A DNA stretch of 64,000 bases, from NCBI GenBank assembly GCA_963728075.1, contig CAVSIP010000005.1, forward strand, positions 186,001-250,000, read 5' to 3'. Below are positions 38,783 to 47,584 of this stretch, piece by piece. The translations under genes and the position numbers were made by a program. This DNA comes from CAVSIP01 sp963728075. Lineage in GTDB: Bacteria; Actinomycetota; Actinomycetes; JAFAQI01; DASSKL01. The notes under the pieces were generated by a model. The model ran no database searches. It had not been told where the DNA came from and saw only the letters and a program-made list of their open reading frames with translations. Position 1 is the first letter of the stretch; every line of letters begins with the position of its first letter.

Positions 38783-39114
38783 ACAAGATCTCCCTCGACG
38801 CCCTCGCTCGCGAGCAGCTGGAAAGGGCACGTGCCGCCGACGCGGGGCGTAGCGCCGAGACCGTGTACGGCGGGCACGAGCGGACGCTGCGCCAGACGCT
38901 GATCGCGATCACGGCCGGAACGGAGCTGGCAGACCACGAGAACCCGGGTGAGGCCACCGCACACGTGCTGAGCGGCCGGATCAGCATCGGTACCGACAGC
39001 GACGCGTGGGAGGGCCGCGACGGAGACCTCGTCGTCATCCCTCCGGCGCGGCACCACCTGCGCGCCATCGAGGACTCCGTCGTCCTGCTGACGGTGGCGA
39101 AGCGGGCCGGCTAG
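38779..39114 (+). CDS. small cupin-domain protein
   Basis: A 111-residue single-cupin protein. The first cupin motif is weak (LADHENPGEATAHVLSGRIS) and the second reads GRDGDLVVIPPARHHLRAIE, with His residues that could bind a metal. It resembles small cupins often described as LuxR- or stress-associated. It is coupled to the DUF488 gene (ATGA overlap) and its stop overlaps that of the convergent LuxR gene by four bases. Confidence 0.8.
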   Translation: MNKISLDALAREQLERARAADAGRSAETVYGGHERTLRQTLIAITAGTELADHENPGEATAHVLSGRISIGTDSDAWEGRDGDLVVIPPARHHLRAIEDSVVLLTVAKRAG

Positions 39115-40268
39115 GACCCGCCCTCGCCCCGCCGACCCGTGGCCCAGCTGCCGGTGATGTACCAGCCGTCGCCACCGAGTGGCAGCCCGCCGGTCATGCG
39201 GGGCAGGTACTGGTCGAAGAACAGCCGGGAGGTCAGCCCGGCGCGGCTGCGCACGTCCAGCTTGGCGAAGACGGCCTTGAGGTGGTCGCCGACGGTGTGG
39301 ACGGACACGTGCAGAGTCGCGGCGATCTCCCGGTTGGAGTAACCGGCGACCACGAGCCGGGCCACCTGGCGTTCCCGGGCGGACAACCCGTACGCGGCCG
39401 CGATGACCTCGGCCAGCTCGTGCGGACGCGTGGGCTCCACCACCAGTGACAGCCGCCGGACACGGTCCCCGTCCCCGGCCGGGATGGTCTCGGCGTGCAG
39501 GGTGATCCACTGCCCGGAGCGCCCGCGCACCCGGGCGCGCGCGGCCCCACCGGGATCCCGGATGGCCTGCTCGGCGAGGGTGGCGACGACCAGGGGCAGG
39601 CCGGACGGGCTCAGCCGGCCGTCTTGCACGTCGGCCAGCCAGCGGCGCGCAGCGGCCGAGGCTGTCTCCACCGCAAGGTGCGCGCCGGCCACCTCGAGCA
39701 CGGCCATCCCCGGACCGTCGGACAGGTCCCGGTGGGCGGCCTCGGACACGAGCATGCTGCGGCGCAGCCCCGGCGCCATCTGCTTGCAGGCCCGGGCGAG
39801 CAGGCGGCAGTCCGCGTCGCTGAAGTCGGCGTCACCGGCCGGGCGGAAGAAGGCGAAGGCACCCCAGACGCCGCTCGAGGAGTCGCGGATGACCGCCCGG
39901 ACCTCCGGGCCGCATCCGGACGGGGTGAGGATGTCGCGGAAGCGCGCGCTCCGGGTCGGGACCCCGGCCGTGGCCCGCTCCAACGTGGACACACCCGCGG
40001 GCAGGCGGGCCAGTTGGGCGAAGCCGTTGACGTCGCCTTCGCCGTACTCGATCTCGACGAACCGGGCCAGGTACTCGGCCGGGCACCCCTCGTCGTGGTA
40101 GCCGCCGGTGTTGACCAGGGTGGCCGGGTCCAGCAGCAGCCCGCACCACAGGTCGAAGTGCAGCCGGCCCGCCAGCACCGATGCCACCTCTCGCATGAGC
40201 CCGATCGAGTCGGTGGCACTGCGGGAGAGCCGGTCGACCTTGTCGACGACCGCGTCCGGTGACCTCAC
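39111..40268 (-). CDS. LuxR-type transcriptional regulator with GAF-like N-terminus
   Basis: A roughly 385-residue regulator. The C-terminal LuxR helix-turn-helix is clear (LSARERQVARLVVAGYSNRE, IAATLHVSVHTVGDHLKAVF). The N-terminal two thirds resemble a ligand-sensing GAF/PAS-like module (FDLWCGLLLDPATLVNTGGY, SSGVWGAFAFFRPAGDADFS). No receiver or ATPase domain. The GTG at 40268 fits the divergent layout but lacks a strong ribosome site. It faces a cupin gene across a 114-base gap with a small palindrome at 40303-40320. Confidence 0.8.
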   Translation of the reverse strand: MRSPDAVVDKVDRLSRSATDSIGLMREVASVLAGRLHFDLWCGLLLDPATLVNTGGYHDEGCPAEYLARFVEIEYGEGDVNGFAQLARLPAGVSTLERATAGVPTRSARFRDILTPSGCGPEVRAVIRDSSSGVWGAFAFFRPAGDADFSDADCRLLARACKQMAPGLRRSMLVSEAAHRDLSDGPGMAVLEVAGAHLAVETASAAARRWLADVQDGRLSPSGLPLVVATLAEQAIRDPGGAARARVRGRSGQWITLHAETIPAGDGDRVRRLSLVVEPTRPHELAEVIAAAYGLSARERQVARLVVAGYSNREIAATLHVSVHTVGDHLKAVFAKLDVRSRAGLTSRLFFDQYLPRMTGGLPLGGDGWYITGSWATGRRGEGGS

Positions 40269-40302
40269 CCGCGCAGTGTCCCGCACCCCGCTGGGAACCG
40301 GA

Positions 40303-40320
40303 ATCCCACGAATACGGGAT
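40303..40320. promoter_or_regulatory. short palindrome between the LuxR gene and the cupin gene
   Basis: ATCCC (40303-40307) and GGGAT (40316-40320) flank ACGAATAC, in the divergent control region. It may be the operator of the LuxR-type regulator; this is inference from position only. Confidence 0.3.
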
Positions 40321-40382
40321 GGCCCGCCGGCATCACCGGGTCGACGATCCCTGGCACCAGCCCCGAGGAAGGGAACCCAGGG

Positions 40383-40883
40383 ATGACCGAGACCGCGTCT
40401 CCGCTGCACACCAGCCCGTTCGTCACCGGCCCGGACGAGGGACAGTCCGTCTGGTACCTCGACGTCCTGTGCCAGACCAAGGCACCGGCCGCGACCACCG
40501 GCGGGCAGCTGTCGGTCAGCGAGCAGCTCCTTCCCCAGGGCTCGTCGCCACCGCTGCACGTCCACCACCGCGAGGACGAGTCCTTCTACATCCTCGACGG
40601 AGAGCTCACCTGCGCCGCCGGCGAGCAGAGGTTCTCGGCGACGGCCGGGTCACTCGTGTGGCTGCCCCGGGACATTCCACACGGCTTCCGGGTCGAGTCC
40701 CCCACCGCTCGGATCCTGACCCTGTGCGTCCCTGGCGGGTTCGAGGACTTCTTCGCCGCCATCGGCCGGCCCGCACCCCAGCTGACGCTGCCCCCCGCCC
40801 CGGACGCACCGCCCGACATGGCAGCCATGACGAGGCACGCGGCCGCGTTCGGCGTCGAGATCGTCGGACCACCGATCGACTGA
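40383..40883 (+). CDS. cupin-domain dioxygenase-like protein
   Basis: A 166-residue cupin of the quercetin-2,3-dioxygenase-like type. Cupin motif 1 is PPLHVHHREDESFYILDGEL, with the H-x-H and Glu ligands of a metal site; motif 2 is GSLVWLPRDIPHGFRVES with the last His. The C-terminal extension (GGFEDFFAAIGRPAPQ) is common in small actinobacterial members. Substrate unknown. It is divergent from, and likely controlled by, the LuxR gene at 39111-40268. A GGAAGGG lies upstream of the ATG. Confidence 0.83.
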   Translation: MTETASPLHTSPFVTGPDEGQSVWYLDVLCQTKAPAATTGGQLSVSEQLLPQGSSPPLHVHHREDESFYILDGELTCAAGEQRFSATAGSLVWLPRDIPHGFRVESPTARILTLCVPGGFEDFFAAIGRPAPQLTLPPAPDAPPDMAAMTRHAAAFGVEIVGPPID

Positions 40884-40896
40884 GGGAGCGGACCGG

Positions 40897-41451
40897 TCAC
40901 GAGGTACGGCCGAGGTAGGCGAGCAGACGCGCCGCTGCCGGCGCGTCGCTGGAGGTCGTGACGGCCGGGCCGAACGCGCCACGAGCGCGTGCCTCGTCGA
41001 GGGGCACTGCTGCCCAGAAGCCGTCGAGAACCGATGCGACGGTCGCGTCGATCGTCCAGCCCTGGCCGGTGGCCCGGGCGAGGTCCCAGGCGTGTACGAC
41101 CACCTCGGTCAGGTTGACCAGCAGCGCGGCCGCGGCGGGGAACGTGCCGAACGGGTACGTCCGCTGACCGTCGAGCCCCCCGGGGTTCCGCCACGACGCC
41201 ACGTTGTCGGCCGCGATCGTGGTCACGGCACCGACCGGGTTGTCACCGAGCAGGTCGCCGGCGTCGGGCCCGGCGGCGTGACCGGCGTTGACCAGGGTGA
41301 ACATCCGGGCCGCACCGAGGACGTGGTTGAGCAGCGCACGCACGTCCCAGCCCGGGCAGGGCGTCGCGGCGGACAGCGCCGGCGGGCTCAGCTCGGTGAC
41401 GAGCTTGCCGAGGTGTACGTAGGCGTGGTCCAACTGGTCGACGGGATCCAT
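40897..41451 (-). CDS. TIGR03086-type metal-binding (mycothiol-dependent enzyme-like) protein
   Basis: A 184-residue DinB-like four-helix protein of the TIGR03086 group. The start reads LDHAYVHLGKLVTELSPPAL, then the family TPCPGWDVRALLNHVLGAAR motif and LTEVVVHAWDLARATGQGW, whose His residues form the expected metal triad. Related proteins include mycothiol-dependent isomerases, which fits an actinomycete. ATG 41451 is supported by AGGAG six bases upstream. It converges on the cupin gene. Confidence 0.83.
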   Translation of the reverse strand: MDPVDQLDHAYVHLGKLVTELSPPALSAATPCPGWDVRALLNHVLGAARMFTLVNAGHAAGPDAGDLLGDNPVGAVTTIAADNVASWRNPGGLDGQRTYPFGTFPAAAALLVNLTEVVVHAWDLARATGQGWTIDATVASVLDGFWAAVPLDEARARGAFGPAVTTSSDAPAAARLLAYLGRTS

Positions 41452-41493
41452 CACGTTCTCCTTCGTAGGCGTGGACGAGTCGTTCGGCGCCGG

Positions 41494-42453
41494 TCAGCGC
41501 CAGTCGTCGATGACCCAGCTGCCCGGGCGGCTGTAGCCGCCGTCGTCACCGCGGTGCATGCAGACGCCGACCATCACGGCGCGGTAGCCACGCGCGGCGA
41601 CGGCGGCGTACGCCTCCAGGCGGGCGGTACTCACGCCGAGCTCCACGTGGTCTGCGCCGTTGTCGAGCGCGAGTGCCTCGCAGGCGTCCAGCAGGGCCTC
41701 GAACCGGGCAGCGGCTCCGGCGCCCGGGCGGACGGCGCCGAACTTGACGTAACAACCGGACGTTCCGGCCTCCGTGCCAGGGCCGAGGTGGCAGACGGCC
41801 ATTCCGGCCAATCCGCCGGTGTCACCCAGCAGGACGACGTCACCGAGCTGCTGCGCTTCCACCGCACGGATCTCCCGGGTGAGGTCCAGCCCGTCGTACA
41901 CCCCGGCGGTCAGCTCCAGGCACGCGTCGACGGCATGTGCTCGGCCGGCCGGGTCGAGCCGGCTGTAGCGGTCGAACTCGACCGCGGCCGCCGAGCTGAC
42001 CGGCCGAACCATCACCGGAGTGAGGAAGCGCGGCCGGAAGCCGTACTTGCCGTACAGGCCGAGGTGCTTGGCGCTGTGCGGAAACGTGAACAGCCCCGCG
42101 TGCTGCACCTGGTAGACGTCGAAGAGCTCCAGCGTGGGCTGCATCAGCCGGCTGGCCAGGTGCCGGTCCCACAACCGGGGGCGAACCGACAGCGGGCCGA
42201 AGAACCCGACCGATCCCCACGTGGTGACGAAGTTCGACCCGGCGAGCTGCCCGGCCTGGTCGACCGCCAGGGCGGCACGCGGATCGGCACGCCAGCGGGT
42301 GCGGGCATAGTCCTTCGCACCGAACAGGTCGGGCACACCGAGGAACGTGTTGAACGCCGCCCGCAGGATCCGGTCGGCTTCGGGTAGGTCGCTCTCCTGC
42401 AGCGGCCGGACGGTCACGTCCGCCGCTGCCGGCGCAAGGAACGTGTCGGTCAT
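41494..42453 (-). CDS. GNAT-family acetyltransferase-like protein
   Basis: A 319-residue protein. The N-terminal half matches a GNAT domain (VTVRPLQESDLPEADRILRA, then SNFVTTWGSVGFFGPLSVRP and LFTFPHSAKHLGLYGKYGFR); the second half (TSGCYVKFGAVRPGAGA and AVMVGVCMHRGD) resembles a second, degenerate GNAT-like module, as in two-domain N-acetyltransferases. Substrate unknown. ATG 42453 has GGAAGG upstream. It lies 43 bases from the next gene, in the same direction. Confidence 0.75.
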   Translation of the reverse strand: MTDTFLAPAAADVTVRPLQESDLPEADRILRAAFNTFLGVPDLFGAKDYARTRWRADPRAALAVDQAGQLAGSNFVTTWGSVGFFGPLSVRPRLWDRHLASRLMQPTLELFDVYQVQHAGLFTFPHSAKHLGLYGKYGFRPRFLTPVMVRPVSSAAAVEFDRYSRLDPAGRAHAVDACLELTAGVYDGLDLTREIRAVEAQQLGDVVLLGDTGGLAGMAVCHLGPGTEAGTSGCYVKFGAVRPGAGAAARFEALLDACEALALDNGADHVELGVSTARLEAYAAVAARGYRAVMVGVCMHRGDDGGYSRPGSWVIDDWR

Positions 42454-42531
42454 GGAGGAGCCTTCCGTCGACGGCAACGGAGCCAGCATCAGCCGCCGTG
42501 GCACCCGCCGACATCGGGCGAGCCCCCATGT

Positions 42532-45387
42532 TTAGCGACCCCCGGACCACATCTCCTGGTCCCCGCGCGAGATCCGGCTCGCAGCGAAGGCGATGAGCTC
42601 GGCCCGGCCGCGCACCCCGACCTTCGCAGCCAGGTTTGCGACGTGGCGCTCGACCGTCTTCGGAGACAGGAACAGCCGGGCGGCGATGTCCCGGGTCGGC
42701 AGCGCCTGCCCCAGCAGCACGATCACCTCGGTCTCGCGGGGGGTGAGGCCCAGACCTTCGAAACCTGCTGGTACGCGAGCCGCTGCGCGCCGCTGCCGCG
42801 GGACGGGAGCGCCGGCCCCGCGCAGCAGTGCGCGGCACGCGGACGCGACCCGCGCGTCGCCGCTGCGGTCGAAGAAGTCGAGGGCTCCGGTGAGCCATTC
42901 GACCGGGTCCCCCCACCCGTCGGCAAGCGCGGCCTCCGCCACCAGTCGCCGCGCGTACTCCTGGTACCAACGGCAACGGCCCAGCACCTGGTCAGCTTTG
43001 GCGAACGCCGCCGCGGCGTCTGCGGTGCGACCGGCCCGGCCCAGCAGAACTGCCCGGGCATGGACCACCCAGCCGTGCACCAGCCAGTACACGGTGAGAC
43101 CGGACGCCTCCACCTCCGCGACCGCTGCCGCACCGTCCTTGTTCTCCATCACCCGGATGAGCGCCCACATGCCGCGGAACGGCGCCGTGACCGGTGTGCG
43201 GCGCAGGAGGTCCATCCCCGCGTCGAGATCGGCCAGTGCACGCGCGCGGTTCTCACGGACGAGCCAGTAGGCCGCCCGGACCTGCAGCGCGGCGACCCCG
43301 CGGACTTCCGGGTCTTCACCGGCCAGGCGGAGAGCCGTGGCCAGCGCCACGTCCATCGCGGTGCGCCGTCCGGCCAAGGCGTGTGCCCCCGCCTCGAGGA
43401 CCGCCCCCAGTGCCTCGAGCGTCGGCAGCCGCAGCCGGTGTGCCTCGGCGGCGAACTCCCGCGCAGCGCGTACGGTCTCGTCGACCTCCGCGTGGTTGAG
43501 ACGCCAGGCCGCCATCTGCAGGCCCACGGTGGCCGCGGCGCCCATGGCGCCCGCCGAGAGCGCGGCCGCGCGGGCTGCGGCCAGCCGGTCGATCGGGCCG
43601 CCGGCGAGCAGGTCGATGGTGCCGAGCTCATGCATCGCCCGCACCCGCCACACCGGCGACGCGGCGCGCTCCGCGATCGCCAGGGACGCGCTGAACGCCT
43701 GCTCGGCAGCGACCAGGTCGCGCACCCGCTCCCGGCGGCCGATGACCTCCAGCGCCTCGCAGGCCAGCGCCCACCGGCCGTGCTGTTCCGCCGCCGACAG
43801 CGCGGACCGGGCCAGCCGTACCGCTGCCTCGAGGTCGCCGAGTCCCAGCGCGACCTGCGCGGCCAGGACGTCGTCCTCGCCGTCGGCGGCCGTGTCATCC
43901 GCCGCCGCATCCAGATGCTCCCGGGCTGCGCGCCAGTCAGCCGCGGCCACAGCGGCGCGGGCGAGCCGCCGGTGGACTGCAGCCGTACGGGTGCGCGTCG
44001 CATCAGCGGCCGTGAGCTCGCCGAGCAGCCGGTCTCCCACCTCCGCCAGCGTCGCGTTGTCGCCGGCCAACGCCAGCACCGTGCACAAGGCGTCATCGGC
44101 CTCTAGGGCAACCGTCGGGTCGTCGGCACCGAGCTGCCGGGCCCGGTCGAGGAAGCCGCGCGCGGTGACCAGCGCGCCACGACCGAGCGCTCGGCGCCCG
44201 GCCTCCAGGAACAGCGCCGCGGCTCGGTCATCCATCCCGGCTCGATCGGCAAGATCTGCCGCGAGCTCGCACCAGTGTCCCGGTAGCCCTGGGTGCGCCG
44301 CCTCGACGGCCGGCAGCGCCACCGCAGCCAGCGCGACATGCTCCCCGGGCAGCAGATCGGCCAGGACCGTCGCGCGCGTGAGCGCATGTCGGAACCGGCA
44401 GCCGCCAGCAGAGTCGAGCTCGATCAGCCGATGTTCTCTCGCGGCACGTAGGCGCCTCGCGACCTCGGCGCTGGAGAGCCCGGTCATCACCGGCAGGAGG
44501 TCCTCGTCGAAGTCGCGCCCGAGGACCGCAGCGGCGCGCAGTACCTCGGCCACACCCGGCGCCGCCCGCAGTCGGCGGCGCGCCATCTCCGCGAAGGTCT
44601 CCGGAACGGGCGTCCGCTGTGGCACGGCCGTCTCGGCGGCAAGCAGCAGCTCCTCGACGAGAAACGGCAGGCCGTCGGCACCCGACAGCACCAGGTCCCG
44701 CAACGGTGCTGGAACCGCGTCCTCCTGCAGGCAGGCCGCTGCCATGTCCTGCACGCCGGCCGGGTCGAGCCGACGGAGCTCGACGCGGGAGACCGATCGC
44801 CGGGCCACGAGCGCGCGCACCCGGCGGACCGGCTCGCCGATCTCGTCATCGCGGACCGTGGCCACCAGCAGCAATCGCTGGTCGCTGACGTTGTCGGCCA
44901 GGTACTCGACCACCGCCATCGTCTCCCGGTCAGCCCAGTGCAGGTCCTCCAGCGCGAGCAGGCAGGCTCCTGGGCCGGCAACACTCGCCAATAGACGCAG
45001 CACCGCCTCGCCCACGACGACCGAGGTGTCACCGGCAGGTACCTCGGTCGCCCACCCCGGTAGGAGCAGGCCCAGTGCCGACCGGAACGGATCGCCACCC
45101 GGCCCGAGAGGTGAGTCGACCCGGCGCAGCTGTGACAGCAGGGCCTCGGACAATGGGCGGTACGGCGACGCCGACGACTCGACCGCACGGCCGAACAGCA
45201 CCGGGACACCACGGCCGGCGGCCCTCCCCACGAGCTCCCGCAACAGCCGCGACTTGCCTACCCCGGCCTCACCGCTGATGGCCACCGCGCGGCCGTGACC
45301 GCGCGAGGCGTCGTCCAGCGCCTGCACGAGCCCTCGGAGCTGTTCGTCACGGCCCACCAACCGTGGGCACGGAACGGCCACCACCAC
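42532..45387 (-). CDS. large ATP-binding LuxR-family regulator (LAL type)
   Basis: A 951-residue LAL regulator: N-terminal AAA/STAND ATPase (LVGRDEQLRGL; Walker A SGEAGVGKSRLL near 39-50; Walker B LLALEDLHWADRE), a long Ala-rich TPR-like middle, and a C-terminal LuxR helix-turn-helix (LTPRETEVIVLLGQALPTRD, ARLFLSPKTVERHVANLAAK). Such proteins are large ATP-gated activators of catabolic or secondary-metabolite genes. Its GTG start lies inside the 3' end of the upstream methyltransferase gene (130-base overlap), so they may be coupled or the methyltransferase may end earlier. Confidence 0.88.
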   Translation of the reverse strand: MVVAVPCPRLVGRDEQLRGLVQALDDASRGHGRAVAISGEAGVGKSRLLRELVGRAAGRGVPVLFGRAVESSASPYRPLSEALLSQLRRVDSPLGPGGDPFRSALGLLLPGWATEVPAGDTSVVVGEAVLRLLASVAGPGACLLALEDLHWADRETMAVVEYLADNVSDQRLLLVATVRDDEIGEPVRRVRALVARRSVSRVELRRLDPAGVQDMAAACLQEDAVPAPLRDLVLSGADGLPFLVEELLLAAETAVPQRTPVPETFAEMARRRLRAAPGVAEVLRAAAVLGRDFDEDLLPVMTGLSSAEVARRLRAAREHRLIELDSAGGCRFRHALTRATVLADLLPGEHVALAAVALPAVEAAHPGLPGHWCELAADLADRAGMDDRAAALFLEAGRRALGRGALVTARGFLDRARQLGADDPTVALEADDALCTVLALAGDNATLAEVGDRLLGELTAADATRTRTAAVHRRLARAAVAAADWRAAREHLDAAADDTAADGEDDVLAAQVALGLGDLEAAVRLARSALSAAEQHGRWALACEALEVIGRRERVRDLVAAEQAFSASLAIAERAASPVWRVRAMHELGTIDLLAGGPIDRLAAARAAALSAGAMGAAATVGLQMAAWRLNHAEVDETVRAAREFAAEAHRLRLPTLEALGAVLEAGAHALAGRRTAMDVALATALRLAGEDPEVRGVAALQVRAAYWLVRENRARALADLDAGMDLLRRTPVTAPFRGMWALIRVMENKDGAAAVAEVEASGLTVYWLVHGWVVHARAVLLGRAGRTADAAAAFAKADQVLGRCRWYQEYARRLVAEAALADGWGDPVEWLTGALDFFDRSGDARVASACRALLRGAGAPVPRQRRAAARVPAGFEGLGLTPRETEVIVLLGQALPTRDIAARLFLSPKTVERHVANLAAKVGVRGRAELIAFAASRISRGDQEMWSGGR

Positions 45388-46328
45388 GGCAGCATGACAT
45401 CGGAGCCATGGATCCAGTCAGTCTCGACGGGCGACGACGCGGGTGACGTCATCGCTGGCGATGTCCGCGACCGGAGAGTGGTCAACCCCTCTGCACCTCG
45501 CTCCAGCGCTGCGCCGGCGTCCGTCGCGATGCCGTCGGTCGAGACGTCCTGCGGGCCGGTGTCACGGCGACAGCGCGGGAAGAACCGCGGAGTCTCGACG
45601 GCATAGGCGGCGTACTCAGGATGGGCTCCGGCCAGGTCGCGCTCTTCGAGTCGGACCGCCAGGACGATGTAGCCACAGCCGAGCAGCGCGAACAACAGGT
45701 GACCGCCGGTCATCACCGGCGTCGCCAGAAACGCCGGGAAGAAGCCGACCATCATCGGGTGGCGAACCAGCCGGTAGGGCAGCGGGTTGCGGAACGGAGG
45801 CTGTGACGGCGACTGCCCGCGCACGAACCGGTGCACCTGGCGCAGCCCGAGAAAGTCCAGGTGGTCGATCGCGAAGGTCATCGCGACGACGAGCAGCCAG
45901 CCCCCGCCGTACAGCGCCCAGAGCACCCCACGCGCAGCCGGTGCATGCACCGCCCACACGATGCCCGGTACGGGGCGCCACTGCCAGAACGTCAACGCCA
46001 GCACGGCGCTGGCAGCGAACACGAAGGCGGCCCGGAGCAGATGCGCCGGCAGGTACGACGTAAGTGCGCGCTTGACCGCCGGCCGGGCCATCACACTGTG
46101 CTGAGCAGCGAACAACGTCAGCAGGAGGACGTCGACCACGACCGCCGCTGCTGTACCCGAGGACGGGCCGCCGCCGTCGACTGTCCGGGGGACGACGACG
46201 CCGGCGACGAATGCGACGGCGTACAGGGAAACCGCGAGAAAGGCGACGTAGGCGACACTCGCGAAGACGACCGACAGAGCCGCCGTCGTCGTCGAGGTAC
46301 GGGATGTGCCGGTCGTCGTGGTGGTCAT
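45258..46328 (-). CDS. methanethiol S-methyltransferase-like (MddA/isoprenylcysteine methyltransferase family)
   Basis: A 356-residue protein. The first 265 residues form a polytopic membrane methyltransferase with about six helices: FAAQHSVMARPAVKRAL, DHLDFLGLRQVHRFVRGQ, NPLPYRLVRHPMMVGFFPAF and the late AHPEYAAYAVETPRFFP box, all usual for MddA, which methylates methanethiol to dimethyl sulfide. The last 90 residues are not membrane-like, lack conserved features, and overlap the LAL gene by 130 bases; the natural stop may have been lost. Assignment to MddA over other NnrU/ICMT-like members is likely, not certain. Confidence 0.75.
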   Translation of the reverse strand: MTTTTTGTSRTSTTTAALSVVFASVAYVAFLAVSLYAVAFVAGVVVPRTVDGGGPSSGTAAAVVVDVLLLTLFAAQHSVMARPAVKRALTSYLPAHLLRAAFVFAASAVLALTFWQWRPVPGIVWAVHAPAARGVLWALYGGGWLLVVAMTFAIDHLDFLGLRQVHRFVRGQSPSQPPFRNPLPYRLVRHPMMVGFFPAFLATPVMTGGHLLFALLGCGYIVLAVRLEERDLAGAHPEYAAYAVETPRFFPRCRRDTGPQDVSTDGIATDAGAALERGAEGLTTLRSRTSPAMTSPASSPVETDWIHGSDVMLPWWWPFRAHGWWAVTNSSEGSCRRWTTPRAVTAARWPSAVRPG

Positions 46329-46507
46329 GCTCGTCCTTCCGGTCTGCCGCGGTCGCTGGGCATGTCGTCATGGTCACGCGTGCCGGTCCCGTCGGTCAGG
46401 CGGGGAAATACCTCACTCGGGGCCCGCCGTGCCCGACCGCCGGGTGTGGCGCCGACCGCAGAAATGCAGGAGGCTGCCGGGAGGACAGGCAACGGCGAAG
46501 GAGGCGC

Positions 46508-47584
46508 ATGCAGCAGCGGATCGCCTCGACGCGCCTGCCGGATGGGACATCCGTCGCCTACGCGACGGCTGGCTCGGGGCCACCTCTGCTGTTCATCGGT
46601 GGGTGGCTCAGCCACCTCGAGCTGAGCTGGGCGCTGCCACCCGAACGGCACCTGCTGGAATCGCTGGCAGACGGCCGCACGCTCGTCCGGTACGACCGGC
46701 CCGGCTGCGGGTTGTCCGACCGCCGGGCCTTCGGACCGCCGTCACTCGAGACGGAGCTGGCGACCGTCGCCGCCGTCATCACGGCAGCCGGTGTCGACCG
46801 CGCGGACATCCTCGGCAGCTCGCTCGGCGTCCCCGTGGCCCTCAGCTGGGCCGCGGAGCACCCGGACACGGTTGGCCGCCTGATCCTCTACGGGGGGTGG
46901 GCGCGTGGACGCGACATCGCCCCGCCCCCGGTTCGCGAGCACGTGGTCGGTCTCGTCGCCAGCCACTGGGGCCTGGGCGCCGCCGTCCTCACCGACATCT
47001 TCGCGCCGGACGCGCCGGCAACCACGCGTGCTGCCCTCGGCGCCTACCAGCGGCAGGCGTCCTCCGCCGCAATGGCCGCGGCCCTGCTGGACCTGTGCTA
47101 CCGGGTCGACGTCGGCGGGTGTCTGCGTCACGTACAAGCGCCCACGCTCATCCTGCACCGTGACGCTGACCGCGCCGCGCCGCTCGACCAGGCCCGGCTG
47201 ATCGCCGCCGAGCTACCGAACGCTGAACTCCGCATCCTTCCCGGGCGATCACACATGCCCTACATCGGCGATGTCGACGAGCTCGTTGCGTCGATCCGTG
47301 GCTTCCTGCGCCTGCCGGCGCGACCCGCATCGCCCTCTCCCGTGCTGACGCCCCGCCAGCGTCAGGTGGCCGAGCTCGTCACCGACGGGCTGACCAACCG
47401 GCAGATCGCCGAACGCCTGGGCATCCAGGAGCGCTCCGCCGAAGGGCACATCGAGCGCATCCGACTCCGGCTGGGCGTCCGCTCCCGGGCACAGATCGCC
47501 GCATGGTGGGTTGCGACACGAGCTCGGCAGGCCTCTGGACCGGTCCTCCCCGACGTGCCGTCCACCAGCGTCGAGGCCTTGTAG
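46508..47584 (+). CDS. alpha/beta hydrolase fused to a LuxR-type DNA-binding domain
   Basis: A 358-residue fusion. Residues 1-275 are an alpha/beta hydrolase: oxyanion region LLFIGGWLSH, RYDRPGCGLSD, nucleophile elbow GSSLG (Ser105), PTLILHRDADRAAPLDQA with the acid, and the catalytic His in GRSHMPYIGD. Residues 285-345 are a LuxR helix-turn-helix (LTPRQRQVAELVTDGLTNRQ, IAERLGIQERSAEGHIERIR). With the triad intact the hydrolase could sense or cleave a ligand. ATG 46508 follows GAAGGAGG. Its 3' end overlaps the next LAL gene. Confidence 0.87.
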   Translation: MQQRIASTRLPDGTSVAYATAGSGPPLLFIGGWLSHLELSWALPPERHLLESLADGRTLVRYDRPGCGLSDRRAFGPPSLETELATVAAVITAAGVDRADILGSSLGVPVALSWAAEHPDTVGRLILYGGWARGRDIAPPPVREHVVGLVASHWGLGAAVLTDIFAPDAPATTRAALGAYQRQASSAAMAAALLDLCYRVDVGGCLRHVQAPTLILHRDADRAAPLDQARLIAAELPNAELRILPGRSHMPYIGDVDELVASIRGFLRLPARPASPSPVLTPRQRQVAELVTDGLTNRQIAERLGIQERSAEGHIERIRLRLGVRSRAQIAAWWVATRARQASGPVLPDVPSTSVEAL

